Origin: Trichoplusia ni
Taxonomy: Eukaryota > Arthropoda > Insecta > Lepidoptera > Noctuidae
DNA: 64,000 bases
NCBI RefSeq assembly: GCF_003590095.1
Contig: NC_039497.1
Coordinates: 6,382,691-6,446,690, forward strand
Direction: 5' to 3'
Position numbers and translations under genes: made by a program. The notes below the pieces were generated by a model. The model searched no databases. It was not told where the DNA came from and saw only the letters and a list, made by a program, of their open reading frames with translations. Below, in pieces: positions 47,601 through 58,708 of this stretch; position 1 is the stretch's first letter, and the number at the start of each line of letters is the position of its first letter.

Positions 47601-50542
47601 TAAATGCTGATTCAAATCGTGCGAGAATTATCCTATAGTTTGCTATACATTGCCGGTTATAATTATTTACAGCAAAATTTTGAGCTTTTATGTTCTATAA
47701 TCATTTTTTTTATATCATCAGACCTGTGGACATGGGTTTATGGAGATATCCGCGACTCGAATCAACGACATTCCATGGAGATTATATTTTGAGATCTGTA
47801 CATTTAACAGCATTTTAAACCTATTCAGTACTATAAACTTATTAGCTATGATAATGGCGCTAGTAGCGCTGTCATTAATTCAAAAGCTGTCAAATTTGTC
47901 CGGCCTAATTTAAATGTCGATTCATCGTAAACTGTGGCTGGTAAAAATGAATTTGCGCTTTAATATGTTTTGTTAAGGCTAGTTTTCGTCTATCATCACA
48001 TTTGATATTCTATTTTTTTATAGTTTTTTTTTGTGTAACTATTTTGCTACTATATGATATTTGGCTCGTTACATACTAATGAAGGACCTGTGCGTTAAGC
48101 TGAACATTTCCATAGAATGTCGAAAATGGACTTATTAAGGATCTTACGTCAGTAACTTTTGTGTAAATGTTCAGACATGTGTATGTCTTGCAGATATGTT
48201 AGTGCGAGTATACAAAACGAACATAGTAGGTACTAGATATTACCACAAACAGATCCAGAATACTTATTAACAATTATTTGGATGCTTTGTATATTGTAAC
48301 ACAGCCTCGACCATTTATTAATGGGACATTCCATGTGTACATAAATATTCAACAGATTTATTGTATTTTTAACTACGGAACTATTTGTTTTGCCAGTATT
48401 TTGTGTTATGTAAATATACAATTAATATTAATTTATAATGGTTTTATTTCTTCCTGTGCTTCAATCCTTATTATGATATTTTATAGGCTAGATTAATTGT
48501 ACTGACAGATTCCAGACTCTATTCTCAAAGTTTTAAAGTACATTAGGATAACAGATAAAATAATGTAAAAAAACACAGAGATAAGAAAATAAGTCATGTA
48601 ATTTACAATAATAAACAATCATATGATGATATTACAAACTCGTAAACTATGATTATAATAATAGAAACATCATTTATGATACAACATTATTCATACATTT
48701 ATGACAAATAACCATATTGCAATTATCAATATTAATTCCTAGGAAAATAAATCAAAATGGCGACATTAAAAACAAACAAAGACAACACATTGAACATAGA
48801 ATTTTAACATTTTTAGCCCTCTATTAGAGAAATCATTTAAAAATAAACTTAGTTACCATATTAATAAGAAGCATATTGATATAATATATAAGATTTTAAA
48901 GCATGTAATTTAGTATTTTTGATGTCACATGCACTTAGACCACGATTTGAGGACGCCAAACAACTTGGAGTGGCGTTTATAAACCAGGGCCTGAATTTAA
49001 TGTCCACATAATTATTAACAACATACGAATAATATTCAAATAATCAATTAAATTAAGATAATATTTACATGATAAGAATATTGTATTATTTTAAAAAGAT
49101 CGGCGTAATTGAAAGTCTAGAGGGCGCTGCAACCAACAGATGGCGCCACAAAATATAAAATCATAACATCTCCATGCTTTGCCGCCGTCGGTCTAGATAG
49201 CGGTTTTAAAACATATAAAAACACGGTTTTATTTTGAGTCTGTAGTCTACTGTATTATTTATATATGTAATTATAATTGGTTTCATGTATCTATTTTTCT
49301 AGCTGTCAAATCTACAATAAGGTCTAAAAAGTCGACACAACAAATATTAGTTTGAAAATGCCTATGGACATAAAAATTGTCTTTTACGCAATCTTTAACA
49401 GATGATGAGCTTGTGATGAAGGTATGTTTCGGTTATTTGAAGTAAAACACAAGAAGTAAAGACTTCTTAATTAACCTGGTGATGCCATGCATGCAATTAT
49501 AGACTCAAAACCTCTTTCGTATATGTAAATACAAGCTTTTCAAATGATTGTAGGGCTAAAATAATGTGTAAGTTATGAATTAAGTAAATCTACTTGTAAA
49601 TAACATTGTACTTCCAGGTGATTTTTAATCGAATTTGTTAAGTATTTACAAATATTCCAAAACATTATCTGTACAGTACAGTCAGCAAATAAGTACTTTA
49701 TGCGGATTGATAACATTTGAAACCCTCTAAATCTTTTTATAAATTTACGAGAATTGAACAAGCAGTCTTTTTTACCTGTTAGTTTTACAACCTTCCTTAA
49801 AGTCATCAAGACAACTTACCAAGAAAGGGTCTAAATTTTGATAAATTTGTACTATAAAATGCTTTTAATTGCATTTGTTACACTGCTGACTGTACACTGG
49901 TTTTCACTCTTGTCAAGTATAACATTTTGTAAATGTTTCAGAACAATAATTATAGTATTTCTTATACACATTTTTACCTTTAGCCAAAATACATCATGCT
50001 GTCTCAAAAACTTCATGATGGAAAACTAGAACACTTATTAAGAAATTGGCTTTGAAATTACGAGTATAGTATAAATATACACACCCTTAATACATCGTCT
50101 TAAGGTCAACTTTTAGTGGTGACAATACTATGTAAAAACTCCCCATAAAACATATGCAACAATAACGTTGTTAAATGTAGACAGTTTAACCCATGAAGAC
50201 GAGACCAATTTCTAGAAACTAAAGAGCTCGCGAATCAATCGCGATAAAGGAGCGCTTACAATCAGGTCAGTATCAGCAACTGAAACTTACTAATTATGAA
50301 ATGTACACATCTTCAGAAACTTCCACACACATATAGTTCACACTTACAACGGTTTTGGACTTGCGTATGACACGTATACAGCATATATGCTACATAGACA
50401 CATACACTGCATAAAAATGCAATATCGCATAAAAGCTTGCAAGTCACGCTGCTTTAAACCGACTTTTATACCAACCATGTAATCTAAAATCGCCTTATAG
50501 AAGAATGATCGCATCTTCATGCATCCTCACAACGTTCCCACT
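44609..50542. other. Gmd 3' flank and intergenic region towards MDC1
   Basis: AT-rich DNA with no supported protein gene. A strong donor, CCAAG|GTAAGG, at 44614/44615, just after the Gmd stop, and a strong acceptor at 45771-45772 (CTCTTTCAG) suggest a 3' UTR intron. A clean AATAAA at 47526-47531 could end a long Gmd 3' UTR. A 119-codon frame at 46423-46782 is AT-rich and lacks domain character. 48-50.5 kb shows nothing recognisable apart from its end, which must hold the MDC1 3' UTR. Confidence 0.45.
47526..47531 (+). terminator. AATAAA poly(A) signal, candidate distal Gmd site
   Basis: Canonical hexamer in 'ttcttcaataaagttc'. It is in + orientation, downstream of the candidate Gmd 3' UTR exon that would start at 45773. 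Assignment to Gmd is inferred. Confidence 0.35.
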
Positions 50543-53500
50543 TCACGGGAAGGTATGTGCAGCGACATCTAGCGTCTGCTTGAGCACCCCTCCCAATATG
50601 AACTCAGTGGACACGACGCTGGCCCCGCGCCGGCGCAGCGCCGCCCACAGGTCGCGGTCCCTGTTGCACGACACGCACACCCAGTGCGGACCGCCCTCCT
50701 TCCAGTTACCGCCTGAACATTTCACTATAACTGCAATGGAAAGGTTATGTTCATTTATTTGTATAAGTGAAGTTTTAATAAGTTTTTTTCTTGGTTAATT
50801 TTGATGTGGCGCTTTTTTATGATTACTAGCTGCTGAGACAGCTAAAACGTTGTAATGCCATACGACAATAGAAAAAAAGGGAAGTTGCCCGATTCTCAGA
50901 CTTACTCAACAGCACACTAAATTTCATGAGAATCAGTTATGCCATTTCGGAGGAGTCTAACTACAGACATGAGAATTCTATACAATTAGACAATGTTTCT
51001 AACATTTTTACCTTGTACTAACAAATACCTGTATTTTCGATTTCTCAGTACATAATCCAGCAAATAAAGATCATTTGAGAAAACAAATGTGGTCAGTGAC
51101 TTTAAGCAGAACAGGTTGTACTTACGTTCCATTTCAGTTGCGTTAGGTTGCACGTTGGGCGTGGAGGACACGTTGTAACCCTTCAGGAAATTCCGCTTGC
51201 CAGTTAGAGACCGCTCCAAGTTGAACCCGAAACGCTTCTCCGCCGATTCGTCCTTTACTAGGTATAGCCATGGATCTGAAACATAATACTTAATTAATTT
51301 CGACTCATCACCGGCCTAGCCTTTTCCAAACTATATTGGGATCGGCTATGGAAGACGGATCGGACTATCAGACGTGTTATGGAAGAACTCGTTATGACAA
51401 AGATGGTCACCCATCTACGGACCAACCGCCCAATATACAAGCATAACAAGTAATAGACTGCACAAAGACACCCAGACTCAAGACAAGCATTTGTGGATAA
51501 CACAACTGCTTGTCCTACGCGGGAATCGAAACCTTGTCACGTTTCGTCCTGAGCGCGACGTGTATTTGTCGTTGTTATTCTCAAAAAACTACACGTATAT
51601 AATCAAGTATCTCACCGACAATGATATTAGTATCGTTGCAGGCCTGCACCCAGCCGGGGCCTACTATCGGCCTGCCCAGCCCGAGCGCGCACAGCAGCTT
51701 GAACGTGCGCTTGATCTGCATCGTCAGCACTACCGTACACTGCATCACATCTGTCACTATCACTGCACCTGCATGTACACATGAATAATAAGTTGGACTG
51801 TAGGAAACAGAAAGGAGGGTTGTTGAATGGGCAGAAAAATCGATCGGATAGAAAAAAAGGTTACGTGAAGTGAAGAGAAATGCTTCACGGTGTAAGGGCT
51901 CATACCGTCAATCTTCTGCGCCAAATACTTAAACAGGAGTTTCTAGTTATGTAACCACTCCCGCAATAAGGAAATTAAACCTTGTGTCGCGAGGTTTCAC
52001 AGACATTCAAGTCACAGGCACAAAGACACCCAGACTCAGATGACGACTGCAAAACTGGTATTTTATTATATTGTGTGTCGCATGACGCAAGAGATATTTG
52101 GGACACTATTTGTGTTTGTCGAATTCTGTAATTACGTGGTATGCAATAAAGAATATTCCAATTTATATTTATATCAGCCTTATTCGTATCGTCCTCGTAT
52201 CCGTATCGTAATCGTAACGACTAAGAACTAAGAGAAAAATATTGCCCTTAGTTGTCTTGCTCTCTTCATTACCATAGAGTCAAATGTAGAGACAAAATAA
52301 ACTTTTTTAACGACTCTTATCTATCTATCGCTCTCGCACAAGGCTGTAAGAGAAAAAATATTAAAAAACAAGGAATATATTACCTAATTTCTCCAACTTC
52401 TGTTTAACTTCATCACTGGGGAAGGCGGTAAACAGCACATGGTGCGTCTTATTGAGTCTGGCAGGGGTCGCTCTTAAAGACGAATTACTTATACCACTGC
52501 TCGTATTAGTATTACTACTATTTACATAAGATCGTGTTCGTTTCGGGCTTGGTACTACACTGTCTTCAACCAACGATCTCTTTAGACTCCTATTTGGTTC
52601 ACCGCTGGAAGATGACATATTATATTCAGTACTTTCTCGTACGTTCTTCAGTATTGGCTTGCGTTTACGAGGGTTCATAGAAGTTGGTTCATTTAAACTC
52701 TTTTCTTTGGTTGTCTGGCGTTTGCTTCTCCTGACTTCGATTTCAGGTGATTTTGATCTTTCCTTTCTTCTGTTACGAGGTTTTTTGTCTTCTTTTTTAC
52801 TGCTATCTGGTGATACTGATCTATTTTTTGTGTTTGCTTTTGTTTCGGTTTCATTTTTCTTTGTTCTAGTTTTCCTTGTATTAGTTTCTGAGGTAATGCT
52901 TGACTGTTTTTGTTTACTTTTGTTTTCATCGCTTTTTCGAACAGACGACTCGCTTTTCGGTTTGGTTTCCTTCTTCTTTGGTTTTTCTATTTTAACTTTT
53001 ATTTTTTCTTTGGGTTCCTTACTCTTACTCTCTTTCGAACGCGGACTAGTGTCTTTCACATCCTCTTTAGCACTAACATCATTCTTGGACTCTCGTAAAC
53101 TCTTGGCTTTCTCGAAACTTTTTAGGCGTTTTATATTTTCGGATATAATTTCTTGATCGACTTCATCTTCCTGGTCTAGTAAGTATGTGGATTTAAGTAT
53201 TTTAGAGTTTATACTTTTATCGGTGCTATTTCCTAGTTTGTCGGTGGGTTTGCGTTGCCGCGTCAGAATCCTCTCTGGTAACATTTCGACATCAAACTTT
53301 TTGGTCAGATCTAACTTGGGTGCAGGTTTAGTTTTCTTCTTGCGATGTACTATTGGAGTCTGCTCTTCGGTATTATCCGGTTCTGAATCGCTGGACAGGT
53401 CCACAACAGCTGAATCTTGTTTTGTCATCATACTTGTTGTGATCTCTTGACTGCTTGGAAGATCGCTATCAGTGAATAGGAACGGCCGCAGTTTTTTTGG

Positions 53501-56500
53501 AGTAGTATCCACATCGGACGAGTCACTTGGTGTTTTCTTTAAACTTGCAACATTTTCACATTTAACACCAGATCTTCGAGAAAACGACTTTTGAAGTTTA
53601 TTTAAAGCCTCTTCGTGTTTCTTGGCGGGGCTCGATACTAAATCAATGGTTACATTGTCACCTTGGTCCATTTGTAAGATATCAGGAGACATTTCTCTTT
53701 GTGAGCACAGATCATCATAAATTTCTTGTGTCGCTTGATAATAATTGTCCTCATTCAAGGTAGACGGACCAGGTTTACTCGTAATAGTTTTTATTGGAGA
53801 CGGTTTCTGTACGTCTTTATTTTTCACTCGCTTCGGAGATCGAAAAGGAACTTTAAACGACCTGTCGAGTTTACTCAAACTAGTTTTTGATTTATCAATA
53901 TCCTGTGGCACTATCTCTTCCAATATTTGGGTTGCCTGATCTTCTATGTCTTCATTATTGTTTGCCGGATTGCCTGCATTGTATTCAGCATCGATTATTT
54001 GTGTAGGCATATCTTCAAACTTTGTATTGGAACCGGTTTCAATCGGTTTGTTTGTAGGTAATTCGTTATCTTCACAATCTGTGACGTCATCGTCTGCATC
54101 TACTTTCTTTTCGGGTATCTTTTGAGTGGGTATCATATCTATATCTTCGCAATCTGTCGAGCAATCTGATTGTATTCCATTAACGCTCTTTGTCGGCTTT
54201 ACTTTGTGAGTTATATCGACTTTGCCAACATCTTGTTTTGAATCATCTTTAGGTAATTCCGCCACTTTCTGTGTCGGCATCATATAAATGTCTTCACAAT
54301 CTGTTGAACTATCAGATTCGATTCTGTTAGCTCTTTTTGATGGGGTTTTATTATCTTTAGGTTTTTCACCAGACTTTTCAGCTGCTTCTACTAGCAGTAC
54401 TTCGTCGACAAGTATATTTTGCGAATTGAGATCTTCCTCAAACACATCACCATCAATATCATCGAACAACAATTCTTCTTCCGAAGTATTTATACTCTTT
54501 TCCACATCGTTAGCTTTCACTAAGCTATCAACTTTTTCCTTTGCAATATTTTGTTTCTCACCATTTTTTTTCTGTTGCATCGAATCTTCTTTCTCAAAAG
54601 CAAATGGCTGTGTTTCAGCATTAAATATACTTGTATCATTCTCTTTGTTAGCTGCATACAAATCAAACTGCATTTCTTGTTGATTGTCAACCTTGCGTAT
54701 TTCAGGCAGATTGTCTCCTGTGGGTAGTTGCGTGTTCAAGCTGTAAATTGACGGTGAGATAGGTCTCGGCGGTGGGATCTGAGTATCAGCTGTATGTATT
54801 GAATCATTAGGCTCATTTACATCAGGTGGTTGTGTGTCCATATCATGAATATCAGTTACATTTTTAGAGTTACGAGACGCACAAGACTCGTTTAAACTCG
54901 TATTAGGATTGTCAACGAAACTCAAAGAAGTTGATCGTTTTGACAAACCAGAATTATTCGGTGTTTTAGGTGAACTTATTGGTTGTATTGATATAGTTTT
55001 GCCAAACGGTTTTATAAACTGACCGCTGGATAGCCTTGTTCTTTCACTGTTCCTGTTTGAGGCCGATATAAATGAGTCGTCCTAAAAAAAAATAAAACAA
55101 TTAATACCATCATTCCAAATTTATAAATATCATTGACTCTGTTTCACATAACTTTAATGGATACCTTGATCTGGCTCTGACAATATAAGATCCTTTTTTA
55201 CGAACCGCTAAGTTATATTTCCGCCAATATACACTATATTTGTATTCTATCATGATAATACATCGTTACATACCCCACTTACGTCGGGAGACTCAGGAAT
55301 GACAGTAGTCTGTGCTTTATGGATCTTCGATACTGCCTTACTCGGTAACGGTGTATCAGGGATATCCAAAGGTTGTGTCATAGGCAAGTCTAAAGCCTGT
55401 GTCATCGGCAAGTTGTCATCTTCCTCTAGAAGTCTGAATATCCCAAAATTGTCTCCAAACTGTACTGTATCACCATTCTTTAGAGGGTAAGGTATGTATG
55501 GCTGTAGCGTTTTCTGGGAAAACAAATATTTCAATGCAGTTTACACTTTGATTCTATGTCAACTTTTTTATTGAATTAAAAATAGCTTGGTTGACTTGTA
55601 GAGAATGCCACTGGCATTAAGTCTTCCAATGTAAATATTTGGATGAGAAGTATTAAATTAATAAATGAAACGACTCCCAACTAGTTACGACGCGAAACTT
55701 GCACAAGGCCCCCAGAATCGGAACAAGCACGCAAAAATTACAAAATAGCTTGTCCTACGCGGGGTTCGAACCCAGAACAGGTTGTTTTCGGTGGGCTTGA
55801 TGCGAGCAATTATATTATTTTGAATGTGTATTTTTTTTGTTTTGTATAACTGAATAAGGAAATTCGAAGCCAAATATCAAGATTAGACTAGACAAGATTA
55901 GACACTACTACTTTTAAATATTATTTTATTTCTGACATGTTTAAATACTCACATTTACTAATTTTGTTTTGTTGGCTGAACCTAAGTCCATAAGCATATA
56001 TTCTTTGCTACTTAGAACATTTATCACAGCATGCTGCCTTGATACAGACTGAAATAAAAAACAATATAGTCCATTCATTTAATGAAATTATAGATAAGAG
56101 AAATCTGTACGTATATTTTGTAAAACACCTTGCTAAGGAAAGCGCTCTTAAAACACAATGCTTTAAAAACAAGACTGAAGATAAAAATTTGACTTATAAA
56201 ATTTTCGTCTGTTTTTCTGCGCGATAAACTCAGCGACGCCTTAGCCGATTCAATTTTAGTAGTCCCTCATGTATTATGGTTAGTTTCACTTATTTAGAGT
56301 TTTTTCCATGGGAATGAACTAATTTCATAAATAAACAAGTTATGGTATTTTCGAGAATAACATAAAAAAATGTTGTTAGACATATCAGAAAATGATACAT
56401 TATAATATGCATTATTTATGCCCATACATACAATTTTAAGTATTTAGACAATTAAACATCTTTATCATTAGCATTTTAAGATGAAATGTACTAAAATGAG

Positions 56501-57880
56501 AGATTAGATGCAAACACTTCTTCGAAGTGTCTTAAAAATAGTTTTAACTTACATTTAAGTTGAGTACAATGTTGCATGTCTGTGGGTCTCTGCCAATTTT
56601 GTTTGGGCCTCGTAACACTGGATGTTTCTCACCGCATATGCCAACAAACCCGATCTGAAAAGACACATACAATTAGTTAGGAATGCTGATTAATCAAATC
56701 TTTCTAATTGGAGATAAGAATGATTCCATAGCATTGATTCTGTTTTGTTTTTACTTCATAAATCATTTATTTATAAAGTTAGTTATAAACCTATACTCTT
56801 ATTGGTTATGCACTTAAGTGAAGGTCATGAGGATGTGTTTCTTTTTTAAATTTCTTTTTTAAATCTTGGTACAAAATGGAATAAGTAAACGTCAATGTAT
56901 GACAACATAATAGATTACTGAATGAAATGAACCAGTATGACATTATTATCTGATAATATATTTATAACTTCAGTTAAGTACATATCAAAATACTTAAGTT
57001 AGTTACAAATACTTGAATATAAGTACTAAAATCACTCATGTTGTAAGTACAGTTCTTGGTGAAATTGTCCTGGTTACAAAAATACTTACCATTCTGCATT
57101 GAAGTATGTTATTTTTATTTCATAATACACTTTCTAACAACAACTTACTTAAAGTTTGTTTATTATGTGGATATTAAGAACAACTTGCAGAAATAATTAG
57201 GGAATTATGGTGTTGTTTGGAGTGATAGCCAAAACTATGATAATTTAATACATTAGAAGGTAATGAAGGTTGAAATAGATTCAGTTGTTGTACCTTAAGT
57301 TTAATTAGCAACAGAAAACCTGGCTAATTAGTTTAGTTAGTTTTATTTTTGTCCCTTCTCTTTTCCTAGTAGAATAGCCTTACAGCAAATATAAGTATAT
57401 GGCTGGTGAATTTGCGAGATATTTGTAAATACTACTAATAAGACGCTGTGTGTGTGTATATTTGATATACTTTCGTATGTTATGACTATCTACATAAATA
57501 AATGGCTAAAACTGACAATGATTTGTATGTAAAGGTAGGGGATACTCCTTAGGTTCAGAATTGTAGCATTCTAACCTTTAAAACTACAGGATTTATGAAA
57601 CATACGTAAGTATTCAACTAAAAGCTAAGCTCTTCTTTAGCATTGAATAAAGATAAATTTTAAATGTAAAAAATATGTATTAACAATTTCATCAAAATCT
57701 CGATCAGCGCAGGCCTAGATGCAAAATATACTGTCATTAAAATTGGCTAAAAACTTCGAATATAAGCAACTTCGAAGTTACGCGTAAATTTTATGAGAAA
57801 CTTACTTGCTCCGCACAAACCCTTGGCGTATGAGTGTCATATAATTCTTGAGTACACTCTAATCTTTGCGTGCATTCCAT
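50543..57880 (-). CDS. MDC1: MDC1 orthologue (mediator of DNA damage checkpoint protein 1; fly mu2 type)
   Basis: Nuclear scaffold that binds phospho-H2A at double-strand breaks through tandem BRCT domains and recruits ATM-pathway factors. Coding exons (minus): 57806-57880, 56553-56654, 55953-56048, 55283-55513, 52384-55081, 51616-51768, 51126-51275, 50543-50730; all in phase, 1230 aa. N-terminus MECTQ, with Thr4 in a TQ site as in human MDC1. FHA domain about 27-118 with GRDP (46-49), SRQH (62-65) and Asn85. The long acidic/Ser-rich middle has many TQ sites (TQPP, TQIP, TQLP, TQPF), three TDCED modules near 428, 477 and 502, and a Lys-rich stretch. BRCT1 starts at about 1048 (HHVLFTAFPSDEV) and contains FKLLCALGLGRPIVGPGWV. 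The linker has RFGFNLERSL and GYNVSSTPNVQP; BRCT2 ends with FILGGVLKQTLD. Linker and C-terminal motifs match vertebrate MDC1 well. Confidence 0.92.
51300..51440. repeat. Fragment of a common Lepidopteran SINE/LINE family
   Basis: 'tcatcaccggcctagccttt' followed by 'tccaaactatattgggatcg' is, from memory, the start of a widespread Lepidopteran repeat ('ccttttcccaactatgttgg ggtcgg'). It is diverged and lies in the MDC1 intron between exons 6 and 7, directly beside a SINE family A copy. Confidence 0.5.
51455..51562 (-). mobile_element. tRNA-derived SINE (family A), partial, minus orientation
   Basis: Plus strand shows 'aaagacacccagactcaaga', 'caagcatttgtggataacac', 'tgcttgtcctacgcgggaat' and 'cgaaaccttgtcacg'. 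The head end is lost. It is intronic in MDC1 and ends about 50 bp from exon 6. Confidence 0.65.
51960..52040 (-). mobile_element. SINE family A tail fragment, minus orientation
   Basis: 'aaattaaaccttgtgtcgcg', 'aggtttcacagacattcaag' and 'caaagacacccagactcag' correspond to the tail half only. It lies in the MDC1 intron between exons 5 and 6. Confidence 0.6.
55675..55805 (-). mobile_element. SINE family A, diverged, minus orientation
   Basis: 'gcccccagaatcggaacaag', 'tagcttgtcctacgcggggt' and 'tcgaacccagaacagg' identify a minus-strand copy in the MDC1 intron between exons 3 and 4. The tail and head are both eroded. Confidence 0.6.
56655..57805 (-). other. MDC1 intron 1
   Basis: A 1.15-kb phase-0 intron, AT-rich, with no open frame or repeat that I recognise apart from a short (TG)n near 57448. 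It separates the 25-residue TQ-bearing N-terminal exon from the FHA domain exons. Confidence 0.7.
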
Positions 57881-58708
57881 TTTTGTATTATATCATTTCA
57901 GATTTCAGTAACAATAAATATTTTGAACAGTAAACAACACTGACGTTACCGCTTTCGCGCTTGCACGACTGTTTTTAGGTTTTTAGTTATGGTACTTGGC
58001 AGTTGTAGCATTGTTTACGTCAAACTTATGTCAAACCAAACTACAGCCAAGAAAAAGAAAAGATTGTTGAATGAAAAAGAAAAGGATCTTGTAACTGGTT
58101 ATCTTATTCTTAAATATATATTACTAATACATATTACCCTTCATCTCTGTCTACATGTATTTGTTTATCTTAAAACAAAAATACGATAAAAATACTTTTC
58201 TACGCCGAGTCGATGCAACGCTGAACTTTAAAAGCTGGCAACATTTAAATTGCTTTCAGATTTATTTTCTGTATTCTGACATAACATAACTGTCAACTAC
58301 AGAACTGACATTTTATCTGTTTGCCACTCTTTGGAGATTGGAAAATAATTATTGATTTATTGTTAGTGCATACTCCTCGTTGACTAAAAGCCAACATCCT
58401 GATACCACAACACAGTAAAAAATGCAAATGTCATGAATATGTAGATTATTAAAAATTGGAATCGCAGTTCGAAGTTAGATATTTTCTTTTTGCGTTAGGC
58501 TTCTCCACAAGATTGCAAGGATCACCAAGGTTTCTAATCAAACTAGGCCGAAAGTACACAACTTAGTGCGTTATAGTGTTTAAGCATTTGTATGTTTAGT
58601 TGATTCCTAAATATGTAAATGTAGGTATAAATAAAATAAACATTTTTTATGTCCTATAATAATATTTAGTTTTGTTTCATAATCAACTGTTTTACTTTCG
58701 TGTCCATA
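57881..58708. promoter_or_regulatory. Divergent promoter region of MDC1 and the RS-rich gene
   Basis: The start codons of the two genes are 828 bp apart and point away from each other. CpG dinucleotides cluster around 57945-57965 near the MDC1 start ('accgctttcgcgcttgcacg'). A short frame at 57989-58189 is AT-rich and low complexity and was not taken as a gene. Confidence 0.5.

Noticed and set aside
52659..53156. 165-codon plus-strand frame inside MDC1 exon 5
   Set aside because: Antisense shadow of a Lys/Glu/Ser-rich coding region; gives a Phe/Leu/Ser-rich sequence with no domain.
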